Shown here piece by piece: positions 47,460 to 60,479 of a DNA stretch of 64,000 nucleotides. Origin of the DNA: Phyllostachys edulis. Its lineage: Eukaryota > Streptophyta > Magnoliopsida > Poales > Poaceae. The notes below the pieces were generated by a model that saw nothing but the letters and a program-made list of their open reading frames with translations, was not told the DNA's origin and made no database searches. The stretch's first letter is position 1. Every line of letters begins with the position of its first letter. Location: positions 110,520,412 through 110,584,411 of the forward strand of contig CM070562.1 of assembly GCA_036346405.1 (NCBI GenBank). Reading direction: 5' to 3'. Both the position numbers and the translations under genes were made by a program.

Positions 47460-49196
47460 ATGGCACTGACGTTGATGAATCATAAACTACAGTCTGACAC
47501 TGACTACAACATAATCATAATCGATCACACTAAAAAACACTTTGTATATTCCAAATCCAAAAACTGTGAAGCAAAGTCAACTCACAATAACACAGTGCCT
47601 GAAAAAGGTTACTCAGCAAGAAAGACAAAAAGGCGGTAACTCTTATCTGAATAAGATTGGGATCTGATTCTCACTTTCTGCAGCCAATGAGCGACTCTTG
47701 TCTGAATAAAATTGGGCCCTGATTCTCACTTTAAGCGGCCAGTGAGCCAGTATACAGTCCTTTTGTTTTATAATACCCAATAATTGATCTGTGACCATTC
47801 ATTTTCTCAATAGCTCTCTTCGGCTGAATCAGTGCCTATTGTTCGTTCTTCACATGCTTTGTTAGTTGTTACTATCCAAAGCCTGTGTGGATGAATATGC
47901 AAATCTTGGTAATGCTCCGAGCTGTTGTAGGCTCTCACTCTTCTTCGTGATTATCATCTCAAGGTGCTTGCTGTGTTCTTCTACTTGCAACTGCAGCTTT
48001 CTTTATATATGTGGAGAGGGGAATTTAAGACAACCCACAATCGCTCATTAACAAAAATAGATGAAAGTTGGTATCTCTTCTCTTAGCAATTCCAAATAAA
48101 AGCTGGCATGTAACAGAAGCTTTCATTGAAAAGCTGGCCTGACAATGTCTCTTTCTAAATTAGTTTTCTCCTTTACCTTATCCAAAGCCATGCGTCTTTT
48201 CATTTTCAAAGGAAGGAACAGCAGGATTACAAACCTGGAAGTTCACACTTTACACAGAACTTATTAATCATGTTTTGGAGTTCTGATCTGGTGCAGGTAG
48301 AATCTATAAGCACTAAGAGGCAAAAATAATTAACAAAAAAAATCAACCGAGCATTGTCTTGGCTTGCAGAATGAAAAGCAGTTATATTCAGTAACTTTAT
48401 CAAAGGAAAAATGTGCTTTTGTTGATGCTTTTTCCTGATGGGGTTGATCTGACATGGATGCTTTTAGGCTAAGTTAAAGAGATGAGATTGGATCAAAACC
48501 CAAATAAAGAGAAAAATCATACTACAAACTTATTATCAGTCAAACCACAATTGTTCAACAAGTCACCCTAAAAACCTTCAGTATCATTGTCCAGAAAAAC
48601 AAACAAATACGATGCAAACTAATCACACAAAGTAAACATTGGGCTGAATCTGATGGCCGTATTCATCATGCTATGGAGCAAGATGCGATGGCACCGTAGC
48701 AACAAGGCAAAGCGATGCGAGGGCAATCGCGAAGGACGCACAACATCCCCGGCATCAGACGACTGTGAACAAGACCTCCAATCGACATCAGAGTACAAGA
48801 GTTTCAGACGCTACGCTAAGTTTCCTAGGATAAAGAATACCTAGCTAGGTAAATTATTTTGGGATTTCTTATCTATCTAGTTATTGTTAAGAATAAGATT
48901 TTATTTATTAGGAAGATTATTTTTAATAGTTGAAAAGATTAGATTGGAATGATAAGTTTTCTTATAGATTATTTCTTAGGCGTCAAGTCGGATTGTCCCT
49001 ATAAAAGGAATAGCATGTATCCATTATCAATCAAACAATGAAAAATTAAAATTTCAACTAAGTCTCAGAGCCTCGCTACTTCAACAGCCTGCCGACGGTT
49101 AGATGAGGGTGAGTGCCCTACCCTCGGTCTTCGGACCCGTAGCCAACCAATAACCACAACAATCATAACTTATCAACTTGAAAGACAAAAAAGGAG
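47460..49196. other. Unassigned stretch with an LTR-like end
   Basis: Nothing recognisable in 47,460-48,640. 48,650-49,170 resembles an LTR fragment: TATA-type CCCTATAAAAGG near 48,997, then a leader-like AACAATGAAAAA and a GC-rich stretch, but no termini or target duplication. Confidence 0.3.
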
Positions 49197-49205
49197 GAAA
49201 AAGAA

Positions 49206-49579
49206 GAACTTTTTATTATTATTTAACCTTTTTTTAGTTTTTATTTTAAAGTTAATCCCGACGCACTTTATTTCCAAATCTGATCCCTTTGGTCACGCTA
49301 CCACCCGTGGCGTGACAAAATAATGCTGTCACGCCACAGGATAAGTTCCCAAAATAGGACTTTTGGTCACGCCACTGGTCTTGGCGTGACCAAACAACAC
49401 TGTCACGCCACGAGTGATGGCGTGACAAGAGCTTACCCCAGATACGGGCTGACGTGACAGTGTTGTTTTGTCACGCTACCACCCGTGGCATGACCAAATA
49501 GGTCATAATTGGAAATAAAGTGCACCGGGGTTAACTTTAAAATAAAATTAATAAAAGGATTAATTAATAAAAAAAATTC
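49206..49579. mobile_element. MULE-type MITE with GTCACGCC hairpin array, copy 2
   Basis: Termini are GAAC...ATTC with about 45-bp AT-rich inverted repeats. A perfect 9-bp direct repeat GAAAAAGAA (49197-49205 and 49580-49588) matches the MULE target size. The interior has alternating GTCACGCC and GGCGTGAC words that pair into short hairpins. It is homologous in ends and array to the copy at 29,059. Confidence 0.85.
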
Positions 49580-49589
49580 GAAAAAGAAC

Positions 49590-51737
49590 CTATTCAATCT
49601 TCAAATTTACAAATCTATATGCAGTTATTGTTGATCAATATCTCTTCTAGATAAACTGTTTTCATCACGCAAAAAGGTCCATTCTATTGATTTTCTTCTC
49701 TTTGGTGTTCATTATATCACCATCATCATAAATGTAAAATAATTAGTTGCGGTCAGCTTGGAAAAATGGAAAATCAATTACTCAAAGTTGAAGTGCATAT
49801 TGCAAATCTCCTGCACTGTCTTGAACCACTAGATGAGGTTGTTGAATATGGAATGTGTAGAGACATAGAATCCTTTCGGCAATCTCACCTAGAATGAAGG
49901 GAAAAAGTTGTATTTAAAGAGTTTTGGGCATCTGAATGTTTTTCAATTAGAAATTTGAGAAAGGGAGTAGTTACAAGTTACAACTACGAAATTACTCACA
50001 GTTATGATGCTGCTCTATTCCATCTCCTCTGCAATTACATTTTCTGAAAAGTCGAATTTAAGGATAAGAACAGAAAATGTAAAGCCACATGTACATGTGG
50101 GTACATACACTATCTTAACCCTCAAAAATGCCTCAAGATTCGTGCAAGGGGTATTCAATTATTAGAAGATGGGATAGTGGTTTGATTTTTGAAAGTTTAC
50201 ATCAATCTCGAAGGACATTTGACAATGGTGATAGTGCATGTACCCACATGTATATGTGAAAAAACCACGTTCGATATGAATTAGTACAATAATTTGCAAA
50301 TGTAGCATAGCTTATAAAACCTTGGTTGTTGGTAATATACCGATTTGTGGAAGTAGCTTCATTAAATTCCTTATCTATTTCAGCAAGGGATATCTCAAAC
50401 AAGGTTGACCTATAGGATCCATTGAAAACATTAAATGATCACACGAATCAACATACAAGGCCATCCCATAAGGTAAAGAGCAAAAATCTCACCGCGGTAG
50501 CAATAGCATTGCTGTAGCGGTAAGAACTGGATGTACAAGCCATAATATGTACGGTTTACTTTCCTCCTATGATTGTGTTGCGTACTTGAGAATGTCCTTT
50601 TCCTGTTGGAGTTCAAAGGCTTGGTTAAAGATATACATTCTTTAAAGATATGATATTAACAACTTTGCTGAAATGAAAGGCTGTAGATACAAACTTTAAC
50701 AATTCATGGGATCATGTCTGCTGCAAAACAGAAGGTGATAATGACAAGTTGACAACAGAGGAAAAGATTAGATTTTGCTAACATTATGCCCCAGTTACAT
50801 ATTTTATTTCCTGACAAATCTCTGAAAACCATGCTAATTATAACCAATAAAACCATTAGGCAGCCTATGGCTCGAATCTAAAGAAGTTTTCCTACATTAT
50901 TGTGATATATTTTGGATCAGCCAATTAAGTGCTGCAAAAGCTGACCAGAATTCATGTTGAGGATTAATCAAGAAAGAACACATATAGGATATATTACTAA
51001 CCAAATAAAAGGAAATAGGTTAGTCAAATGAAGATAAAAGTGTATGATATCAGAAAGTAATATTACCATATAAAGTTTGAGGACTAATTTGCTGACTTGA
51101 CCAATGTTTAAATCAACAATCGCCTGTACATCAAACTACAACAATGGTAATATAAACAACACTAGTTTTCACATGGTTTTCACCATTGTTGACTGCCTAA
51201 GGACTGAGCATTGGCAGCTCTCATCAATGAATGGTTCCATGTGAACTTCCTGTCAATTGTGAAAACACGGTTTCATAACTGTATTGTAGATTTGACTGTT
51301 TATTTCTAAGATTTTTAGTACAATAGCACGGTGAGGATTCAGAGAAGCGCCTTTGATAGTTGACACAACGACACTTGACAGTACTGACTGTTCAGGTGTA
51401 CCTTTTCGAAGTTCTTTCTAAACTTGTACAACTATCCACTTGGTTTACAGGGGAATGATCCCTTCATTTCAGAAAGTTCTCACTAAAATAAATATTCCCA
51501 ACAGACAGAATACTTGACAAAAGCTATCAACAATACACAGAAAGAATCTTGAAATCAAGAAGCTTGTCTTGGCATTCATCCTGAGAAGTTCCCTGAAGCA
51601 ACTGGTGCAGATCAGCATATTGCTTGGATATAGGAAAGAAACTAAAAGTATGTGACATGAAGCTCTCAATCAATGGATCCCATCGCCTTGAAACCAAACC
51701 CAGCAAGCATAGTTCCTATATATAGGGAAATTACATA
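49590..51737. other. Unassigned AT-rich stretch
   Basis: A minus-strand frame at 50202-50402 starts MFEISLAEIDKEFNEAT and could be an exon relic, but I do not recognise it. 50,080-50,105 and 50,236-50,260 share CATGTACATGTGGG/CCCACATGT words in inverted orientation. Nothing else is seen. Confidence 0.3.
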
Positions 51738-52087
51738 AGGCACCTAGGTGGCCACATCATGAATCGTCCGATACACGTGTATGATCGATGCAAATTTTGG
51801 AGTTTGGGTATGAAAATGTTTTATACCCCTGATGTATTTATGGCAAGTTCAAACTAGTTTGAACTCAGTTCAAACTAGTTTGAACTACTTTTGAATTTAG
51901 TGCAGCTAGAGTGATTATATAACATGAAACTAACTCAAACTAGTTAAATTGAAGATGGATTTAAATTTTTTTTTGGAGTTTGACATCTCAAATACACTTT
52001 TTTATGGGTATGTAAAGATACTCACGTCAAACGTTGCGAATCTCCAAGCACATCAACGGCTATTGATATGGGTGCCTAGGCACCATG
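51738..52087. mobile_element. Foldback/MITE-like element with twin palindromes
   Basis: Both ends carry CCTAGG-centred sequences (GGCACCTAGGTGGCC on the left, GGTGCCTAGGCACC on the right) continuing into loosely matching inverted sequence. Inside, a perfect 20-bp palindrome is present twice at 51846-51865 and 51867-51886, separated by one base. The boundaries are approximate and no target duplication was confirmed. Confidence 0.45.
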
Positions 52088-52098
52088 GTGCATGAAAC

Positions 52099-52580
52099 CA
52101 AGGTAGTTAGGATCGCGATCCTACTCTTAGAGTCTTACGATTCTATGAACCCACAACAACCTGTCGATCCTACTCGTAGAGACTTAGGGCAAAAAAAAAA
52201 TTGCAATTTTTTTAGAGGCCAGGCTTTGCTGATATTTTGTTTTAGAGCAAAATTCGTTGATATTAATTTCTAAGAATGAAACTATAAATAAACAAGGAGC
52301 ATGTAAAATATTGCATCAGTGTGGTAATGCTAGTACAAATATCTATATTATGGCATAAGCAATCTTGAGCTTGATAATGATAAGCTATTTTTATTCCTGG
52401 AGTATGTCTAGCTGCTTTTAAGGAACATGCAAGTGGTAAACCATATAAGAATCATACAAACTTATAGTATAAATGTTAAATATGTGTATTTTTACAATTG
52501 CGTAGAATCGCCAATTCTACGATTTCGATCCTACCGAAGGCAAATCGATCCAACTCAGGATCTCGACTCTGACTACCTTG
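52099..52580. mobile_element. hAT-type MITE
   Basis: The element begins CAAGGTAGTTAGGATCG and ends with an imperfect inverted copy finishing CTACCTTG. A perfect 8-bp direct repeat CATGAAAC flanks it (52091-52098 and 52581-52588). It has no coding capacity. Confidence 0.85.
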
Positions 52581-52736
52581 CATGAAACATTGTCTGTCTA
52601 TATATATATATTCTCCGCGGTACCACAAATTACTTTATTGACAGAAGTAATAACGCATCGCTCGCCATGGCAAATGACAGAGTACTGTACTCTGCCATGA
52701 TCACTAAGTACATAGAGGAGAAGTGCAAGAAGAGAG

Positions 52737-53318
52737 ATGCACCGGGCATTCAAGATGATCACAAGGGAGCTTCGTTTCGAGAAACTGTGCAGGGATAAAA
52801 AACGTCGCGGGACGAACCGCGAGAGAATCACCCATGAGTGCACGCTATGCTGCGCTAGTCGCATATGTGCTTGCAACAAGTCTCTTCTTCTGCATAGGTT
52901 CTACTCACATGTCATGGCCGTATGTTCGATAGTGGCGCAACATCCCGGTCAATACCTCTCTGATTATTTCAACAAGGAGGAGATGATGCAAACCTGGAGT
53001 GCAGAGCTGTATGGTTACGACGTGTTTGACTATTTCACTGGCCATCCGACCTGGGAGCAACTTATCTAGACCACGGACATTGATAAACTAAAGGGAAAGG
53101 TTGGTCGGCTACAGGTACAGCGTATCAGGAATGACATAGACGAAGCAGAAGCCGGACGGCGTATAAAGAAGTGCTCCATTTGCAGGGAGTCCAGGCACAC
53201 CTTCAAGAAATGCCCTACGAGAAATCCACAGGATGAAGGAAACATCGGTAGTCCCGACGACGCCGCAGGGACCTCATTCGACCGCCCCACTCGAGGCGGT
53301 CGACATGACGGACGTTGA
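52737..53318 (+). pseudogene. MULE transposase C-terminal remnant
   Basis: The reading frame encodes the C-terminal part of a Mutator-like transposase. A SWIM-like zinc finger is recognisable (CACNKSLLLHRFYSH) but its third ligand, normally Cys, is Tyr. It is followed by a W-rich segment, an in-frame TAG at 53067-53069, and then a CCHC knuckle CSICRESRHTFKKC that fits C-x2-C-x4-H-x4-C. It ends at TGA 53316-53318. The upstream domain with catalytic acids is missing. A related start lies in another frame from 52,668, so a frameshift precedes this part. Confidence 0.6.
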
Positions 53319-53339
53319 GGTCACAGCCACAGGAAAGGT

Positions 53340-53815
53340 TCGTCTTGTTGAAATATGTGATGTTCAATGCTTTGTAGTATCATTTTGATTTGTCGAAAAA
53401 CTAGGTGATGACGTTGTGTGATTTGTCGACAAAATATGTGAGGACGTTGCGATGAATGTTATGTAATATTATTGTGATTTGACGACAAAAAATGTGAGTT
53501 TTGCCGAATGTTTTGCAATATCATTGTGATTTGTCCATAAAATATGTGGTCAAAAATAGACAGTAAAAAAGGCAGACTGTCGCCAGTTAGAGTGGCGACA
53601 AAGCCATTTCAACCGGTGACAAGGCCATGTTGCCAGGACCTCGTTGCACTGTTCTGGGCTACTGTTTGCCATTGCATAGGCTACTGTCGTCATTTAGAAT
53701 GACGACATGACAATTTCGTCATTTCAAATGGCCACCGTAGGCTAGTTTTGTAAAAAAAAAATGACTATTTATTTTTGTAAATTTCTTTTAAAATAATATT
53801 ATTTCAAAAACAATT
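53340..53815. repeat. MULE subterminal tandem repeats and hairpins
   Basis: 53,345-53,540 holds about four degenerate copies of a roughly 57-bp unit containing GTGATTTGTCGACAAAATAT. Perfect short hairpins follow: TGTCGCCA/TGGCGACA at 53578-53600 and TGTCGTCATT/AATGACGACA at 53685-53707 with loop TAG. An AT-rich end follows to about 53,815. The position directly after the transposase remnant suggests the 3' subterminal part of the same MULE. Confidence 0.55.
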
Positions 53816-53865
53816 CGTTGCAAACCTAGAGCATAGAGCAGTTTGGCAGGAGAGATCGTGAGTAC

Positions 53866-54015
53866 CTCCTCGAAGAAGAGTGCCCACCGGAGAGCCTTCT
53901 TGACATCGCCGGAGCGCCAGGTGGCGGCGGCAGCACCAGAGTACGTGCGGCCTCCAGCGAGGACGAGGATGTCCACGAAGCCCCACACCAGGCTGAGCAT
54001 CTCTTCCGTGGTCAC
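53866..54015 (-). pseudogene. Unidentified GC-rich exon fragment
   Basis: A minus-strand open stretch starts MTTEEMLSLVWGFVDIL and continues with VLAGGRTYSGAAAATW and DVKKALRWALFFEE, ending at a possible GT donor at 53864-53865. Its composition and conserved look suggest a real protein family exon, but I do not recognise the family. The next exon is not apparent. It lies between a MULE remnant and a LINE, so it may be a captured or stranded gene fragment. Confidence 0.35.
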
Positions 54016-54089
54016 CTCTCCATTTCCTAGTTCCCCTTCTCACAATTCTAGCTTTACAAGGACTAATGAGCAATAAACACTCCAAAGAC

Positions 54090-54686
54090 ACATGCCACAT
54101 GATTTTTGGTGTCCGCTATGTACAAACAATCCAGAAACAATACATCATCTCCTTATTAGTTGTGGCTACACCAAAAGGGTATGGAATGCTATCACTACTT
54201 GGGCTCAGCACAATAGTATGGCACCGACGCAATGGGACACTCATGGGTCGATCCTGGACTAGTGGATGGCTATATCACAAAGAGAAAGGGCCACAGGTAA
54301 GAAGGCCAAAACTATCTAATCATCCTCACCATATGGCAAGTCTGGAAAGAAAGAAATAAAAGAATTTTTCAGCACCAGCGAAATGACGTCTTCGGAACTG
54401 TTGCGATCATCAAGGAAGAGGCCAGGGCATGGATAATAAGTGGGGCAAAGAATTTACCGGCGGGAGATTTGGCTATTTCATGAGGATCGGCATTTAATTT
54501 TAATTTGTTTGTCTGTTTCGTTTTTTGTTTTTCCTTGCTCTCTTCTCTTTCTTTGCTATTTCCTTCCCCCCTGTTTCCCCTTGTTTCGTGTTTAGTCTGT
54601 TTTTGGCTTTTCTTTGCTTTGTATCATATGTCTTCTCCTTCTTTAATGCAAAGATGGTAATGCTCATGCCATTTTTTTTAAAAAAA
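54090..54686 (+). mobile_element. 5'-truncated LINE 3' end
   Basis: This is the tail of a non-LTR retrotransposon. In one frame it encodes a zf-RVT-like stretch (WCPLCTN followed by HHLLISC, a CxxC-HxxxxC pattern) and then, after a frame break, a WKER-type C-terminal tail ending near ARAWIISGAKNLPAGD, a motif pattern common at plant LINE 3' ends. It ends in a T-rich stretch and A-run. An 11-bp direct repeat ACTCCAAAGAC flanks it (54079-54089 and 54687-54697), as expected from target-primed insertion. It cannot transpose. Confidence 0.8.
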
Positions 54687-54807
54687 ACTCCAAAGACCTC
54701 TTACAGGCTTATTTTCGGATAGAACACTATGTTTTTTTTTTCGTTTTTCTTTCACACAGTAGCTTGAGGACGTGCATAATATTACCAAAATATTCCATGG
54801 GGCAAGG

Positions 54808-55588
54808 CAGAGCTGGCCAAATGGGTGGTCTTACCGACACTGCACATGGGTCGTCGCGCCGAGAACTATTTCGACCTGCCCATTCCTACCGGCTATTATT
54901 CGTCTTGTCTTGTGCCACCATTTCACTACCATGGTGATTTGCCTAGGCATGGCCCATCGCCTCTCGTCTTGGCCGAGCCAAGACGACCGTTTAGTCCATC
55001 GGGCCAAATGTGGCCCGTTTAGCCCGACAGAATAATTTTTTTAAAAAAAATCCAAAAAATATAAAAATGTGTAGAATTCAGAAGTTGATATTAAAATTGG
55101 AAAAAAATGAGACAAACATATTGAAAATGTAATAGAATTTTATTAATGCTCAAATAGCTAGCCCGTTAAAACATTTGTATTTAGCTCATAAGACATGAAA
55201 AATTGAAAAACAATCCTAGAATATATATATATTTAAAAAACCAAAATAAATTTATATATACTTATAAAATGAACTATATAAAATTTTAAAACTACAAAAT
55301 AAAACCATATAAGTATTAAAAAACGGAAAGAAAATCATATAAATATTAATAAATAAAAATAAAAATATATATGTATATTAAAAGCGATTAATCGGTTTCG
55401 TCGTCTTTGGATCGGGTCCTATACTATTCATGCTTTCTCCGTGTTAAGGTGTCGGTCTGTACGCGGCTCAGACTATCGTGCCATACCGGCCTGACTCATA
55501 AATAGTATCATAGAGTGCCAGCCCGTGTCGTACTAATGGTATCGTGCTTCGTACCGACCCATCAGACATAGCCGTTTGGCCAGCTCTA
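54808..55588. mobile_element. Non-autonomous hAT element next to the uL14 promoter
   Basis: The element starts CAGAGCTGGCCAAA and ends with the inverted form TTTGGCCAGCTCTA. It is flanked by a perfect 8-bp direct repeat GGGCAAGG (54800-54807 and 55589-55596), the target duplication length of hAT transposons. The interior is AT-rich with no transposase, so it needs a helper. Confidence 0.88.
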
Positions 55589-55634
55589 GGGCAAGGTGAG
55601 TAATAGCTAGCAGCAAAGCCCTAGACCCCGCTGC

Positions 55635-55642
55635 TATATAAA
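55635..55642 (+). promoter_or_regulatory. TATA box of the uL14 gene
   Basis: TATATAAA lies 61 bp upstream of the uL14 start codon, a sensible distance for a short 5' leader. A CCCTAG-containing element resembling a degenerate telo-box, common in plant ribosomal protein promoters, is just upstream near 55620. An hAT-type insertion ends 46 bp upstream of this box. Confidence 0.6.
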
Positions 55643-55702
55643 CAAGAGAAGCCATCCCCTGCGCCGCCGGCGCATACGCGCATCACCACTCCCGTTTCCA
55701 AG

Positions 55703-58086
<2,384 letters not shown>

Positions 58087-59158
58087 TCGAAGCAGCTAGT
58101 TGAAGTTCAATAGCGTTTTACTCTTTTGGAAGAGTTCTGAACTAGTTTTGTATGGCCCTTAAGAAGCTTCCCCTGGATGATGTTTATGCCGCTGGATTAT
58201 GGGCAACTTAGCTTTTAATACATTCGCACAACATGATATGGCACTGTTGCCTAGTCTGACATTTGGCAGAGTTTAGAACCTTTGTTTTGGTAGTTTGGGT
58301 ATTTCGATATTGCGAGCCATTTTTCCTGAGAAAATTCTTGCTTGGTTGTTATGGTAACTGAGCTATACAGCAGCATATTGCAAGTATTTTGTAAGCTTGC
58401 TGGGAGCTGAGTTTTCATCGTCGGAGCATCTCTTGGGTGTGTTTTCGCTAGCATAAGCTGTTGGGAATATATCTCGTGCATATAGGGGTTTTGGTGGACA
58501 TATGCACATACACGATCTGGCCTCTCGATTTACAAATCTACAACCGAGATCGATGGTGCAATCTCACCTTCCACTTAAACTGAGTGTGTTTCAATCTGGC
58601 GGGGGTTTTCGTAAAAGTGCGTTTAAGTAGGAGGTGGGATTGCATCGTTGATCTCGGCCGTAAATTTGCGAATCGAGTGGCCAAATCGTGTATGTGTATA
58701 TGTCCACCAAAACACCCATATGCACTAGATATGTTCCCTAAGCTGTTGATGTCTTTGGTTGGTTTTGCTAGGTTGTTGATGTCTTTTGATCTGTACCTCT
58801 TTTCCCCTTCTACAATAGATTTGTTTTTGTTTCCATTCCATGGCTGATTGCACTATTAATTTCTACTGGATCAAAGCCTCAAATCCAATCGATTATATTT
58901 AAGAATGAATTACTCGTTCTCTGTGTTTTCTTTATCCATTTTGGAGAGGAGCGTGTGGTGTTGAACCGTTGATCCACAGGACATGAGATGCCCAAAGGTT
59001 TGGGCCATCCCAAGCTGCAGCCCGTGGTTTACTGGGCCGCTCTGTGGGCTAAATTCAGAATACTGAGTCCATGGAGTTTCCTCAAGACTCCTTGTCCACC
59101 ACACCATTTCTGACGTCTCTCTCCTCTCCGGCCGGCGGCCAACATCGCACACCGTACC
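58087..59158. other. 3' UTR of uL14 and promoter of the reductase gene
   Basis: The stretch after the uL14 stop codon is AT-rich and presumably holds its 3' UTR. A near-inverted pair around 58,495-58,560 and 58,610-58,730 repeats the motifs near CATATGCACATACACGATC and the opposite sequence near GTGTATGTGTATATGTCCAC, so a small foldback element of about 230 bp is likely. No gene is seen. Confidence 0.4.
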
Positions 59159-60476
59159 ATGTGGTCCCCACCACCTCCGCCGCTCCCCCTCCAGCTCCGG
59201 CGACCGCCGCCACCACCTACTCCCTTCCCCCACCGCCGCCCCCGACGCAGTCGGCTCAACCCCATCGCCGCGTCTCAGGACCCCATCGCCGCCCTCTCCC
59301 GCCTCCTGTGGGGCCGCGCGCTGCCCCCGTCTCAGCTCGTCCTCGCCGTCCGCCACGGCTGGACCTCCACGTGGCGCCTCCTCATGCGCCAGCTCGCCCC
59401 CTCCGACCCCGCCACCGGCGCCTTCACCCGCACCCCGTCCCGCTTCCCCGCTGTCGTGGGAACCCCGAGCATGCGGCTCCACCTCTACGTGGGCCTCCCC
59501 TGCCCCTGGGCCCACCGCGCCCTCCTCGTCCGCGCGCTCCTCGACCTCGAGTCCCGCCTGCCGCTCTCCGTCGCCGTCCCCGGCGAGGACGGCGCGTGGT
59601 CCTTCACGCCGGACTTCCCCGACGCGCTCTACGGCAAGCGCAAGCTCCGGGAGGTGTACACCGTCCGGAGCGGCGGATTCGAGGGGAGGGCGTCGGTGCC
59701 GATGCTGTGGGACGCGGAGCGCCGCGAGGTGGTGTGCAACGAGAGCATCGAGATCGCCAAGTTCCTCTGCGGCCTCGCGGGCGAGGACGGGGGCGGAGGC
59801 CTCGACCTGTGGCTGCCGGAGCTGCGCCAGGACATCGACCGCTGGTACGGCCTCATCTACCCCAGCGTCAACAACGGCGTCTATAGGTACTGCAATTTTA
59901 CTCTCTTTTTTGTACCATAACTAAAACTGATGCAGCATCGCTCCGATCAACTGCAGCAAATTGGATTTCTAATCGTAATTGTGCCATTTTTTTACAAGTG
60001 ATAACTGTGAAAAGAAAGAACATTTTTGACGGTGCAGGTGTGGATTTGCGCAGAGTCAGGAGGCGTACGACGCTGCTGCAGACGAGCTGTTCGCAACGCT
60101 GGATAGGCTAGAGGATCACCTGTCCAGTTCCCGGTACCTGTGCGGGGACCGGCTCACGCTGGCCGACGTCTGCCTGTTCACGACGCTGATACGGTTCGAC
60201 CTCGTCTACAACTCGCTCTTCCGGTGCACCACGAGGAAGCTGGTCGAGTACCCCATCCTCCACGCCTACACGCGCGACATCTACCAGATGCCCAAGGTCG
60301 CCGAGACCTGCGACATGGGGGCCATCGCGGAGGGATACTTCAAGATTCTATTCCCGCTCAACCCCGGCGGTATCCAGCCCGTCGCACCGGTGAGCTGCGG
60401 TTGCGAGTCGCTCCTGAAGCCGCATGGCAGGGAGGCCTTGTCTTGCCAGCAGCTTGAAGCAACTAGTGTTTCCTAA
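59159..60476 (+). CDS. Glutathionyl-hydroquinone reductase (GST superfamily, ECM4/YqjG type), two exons
   Basis: The product is predicted to reduce glutathionyl-hydroquinones using glutathione. The exons are 59159-59886 and 60038-60476, joined through a GT-AG intron, giving 388 aa. The first about 100 residues are rich in proline and arginine, which suggests a chloroplast transit peptide (inference). The thioredoxin-like N-terminal domain carries CPWAHR with the candidate catalytic Cys115; CPWxHR is the signature of this family rather than of ordinary plant GSTs. Exon 2 encodes the helical GST-C domain with RYLCGDRLTLADV, followed by the family-typical YQMPKVAETCDM and FPLNPGGIQPVAP. Exon 1 is very GC-rich, as in many grass genes, so long shadow ORFs appear in other frames. 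The start is the first in-frame ATG. No lesions are seen. Confidence 0.93.
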
Positions 60477-60479
60477 TGG

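Noticed and set aside
50202..50402. Minus-strand frame starting MFEISLAEIDKEF as a gene
   Set aside because: Looks protein-like but no family, flanking exons or clear splice sites could be shown.
59071..59886. 271-codon frame overlapping the reductase exon 1
   Set aside because: Pro/Arg-rich shadow of a GC-rich exon; the real frame has CPWAHR and a correct splice to exon 2.
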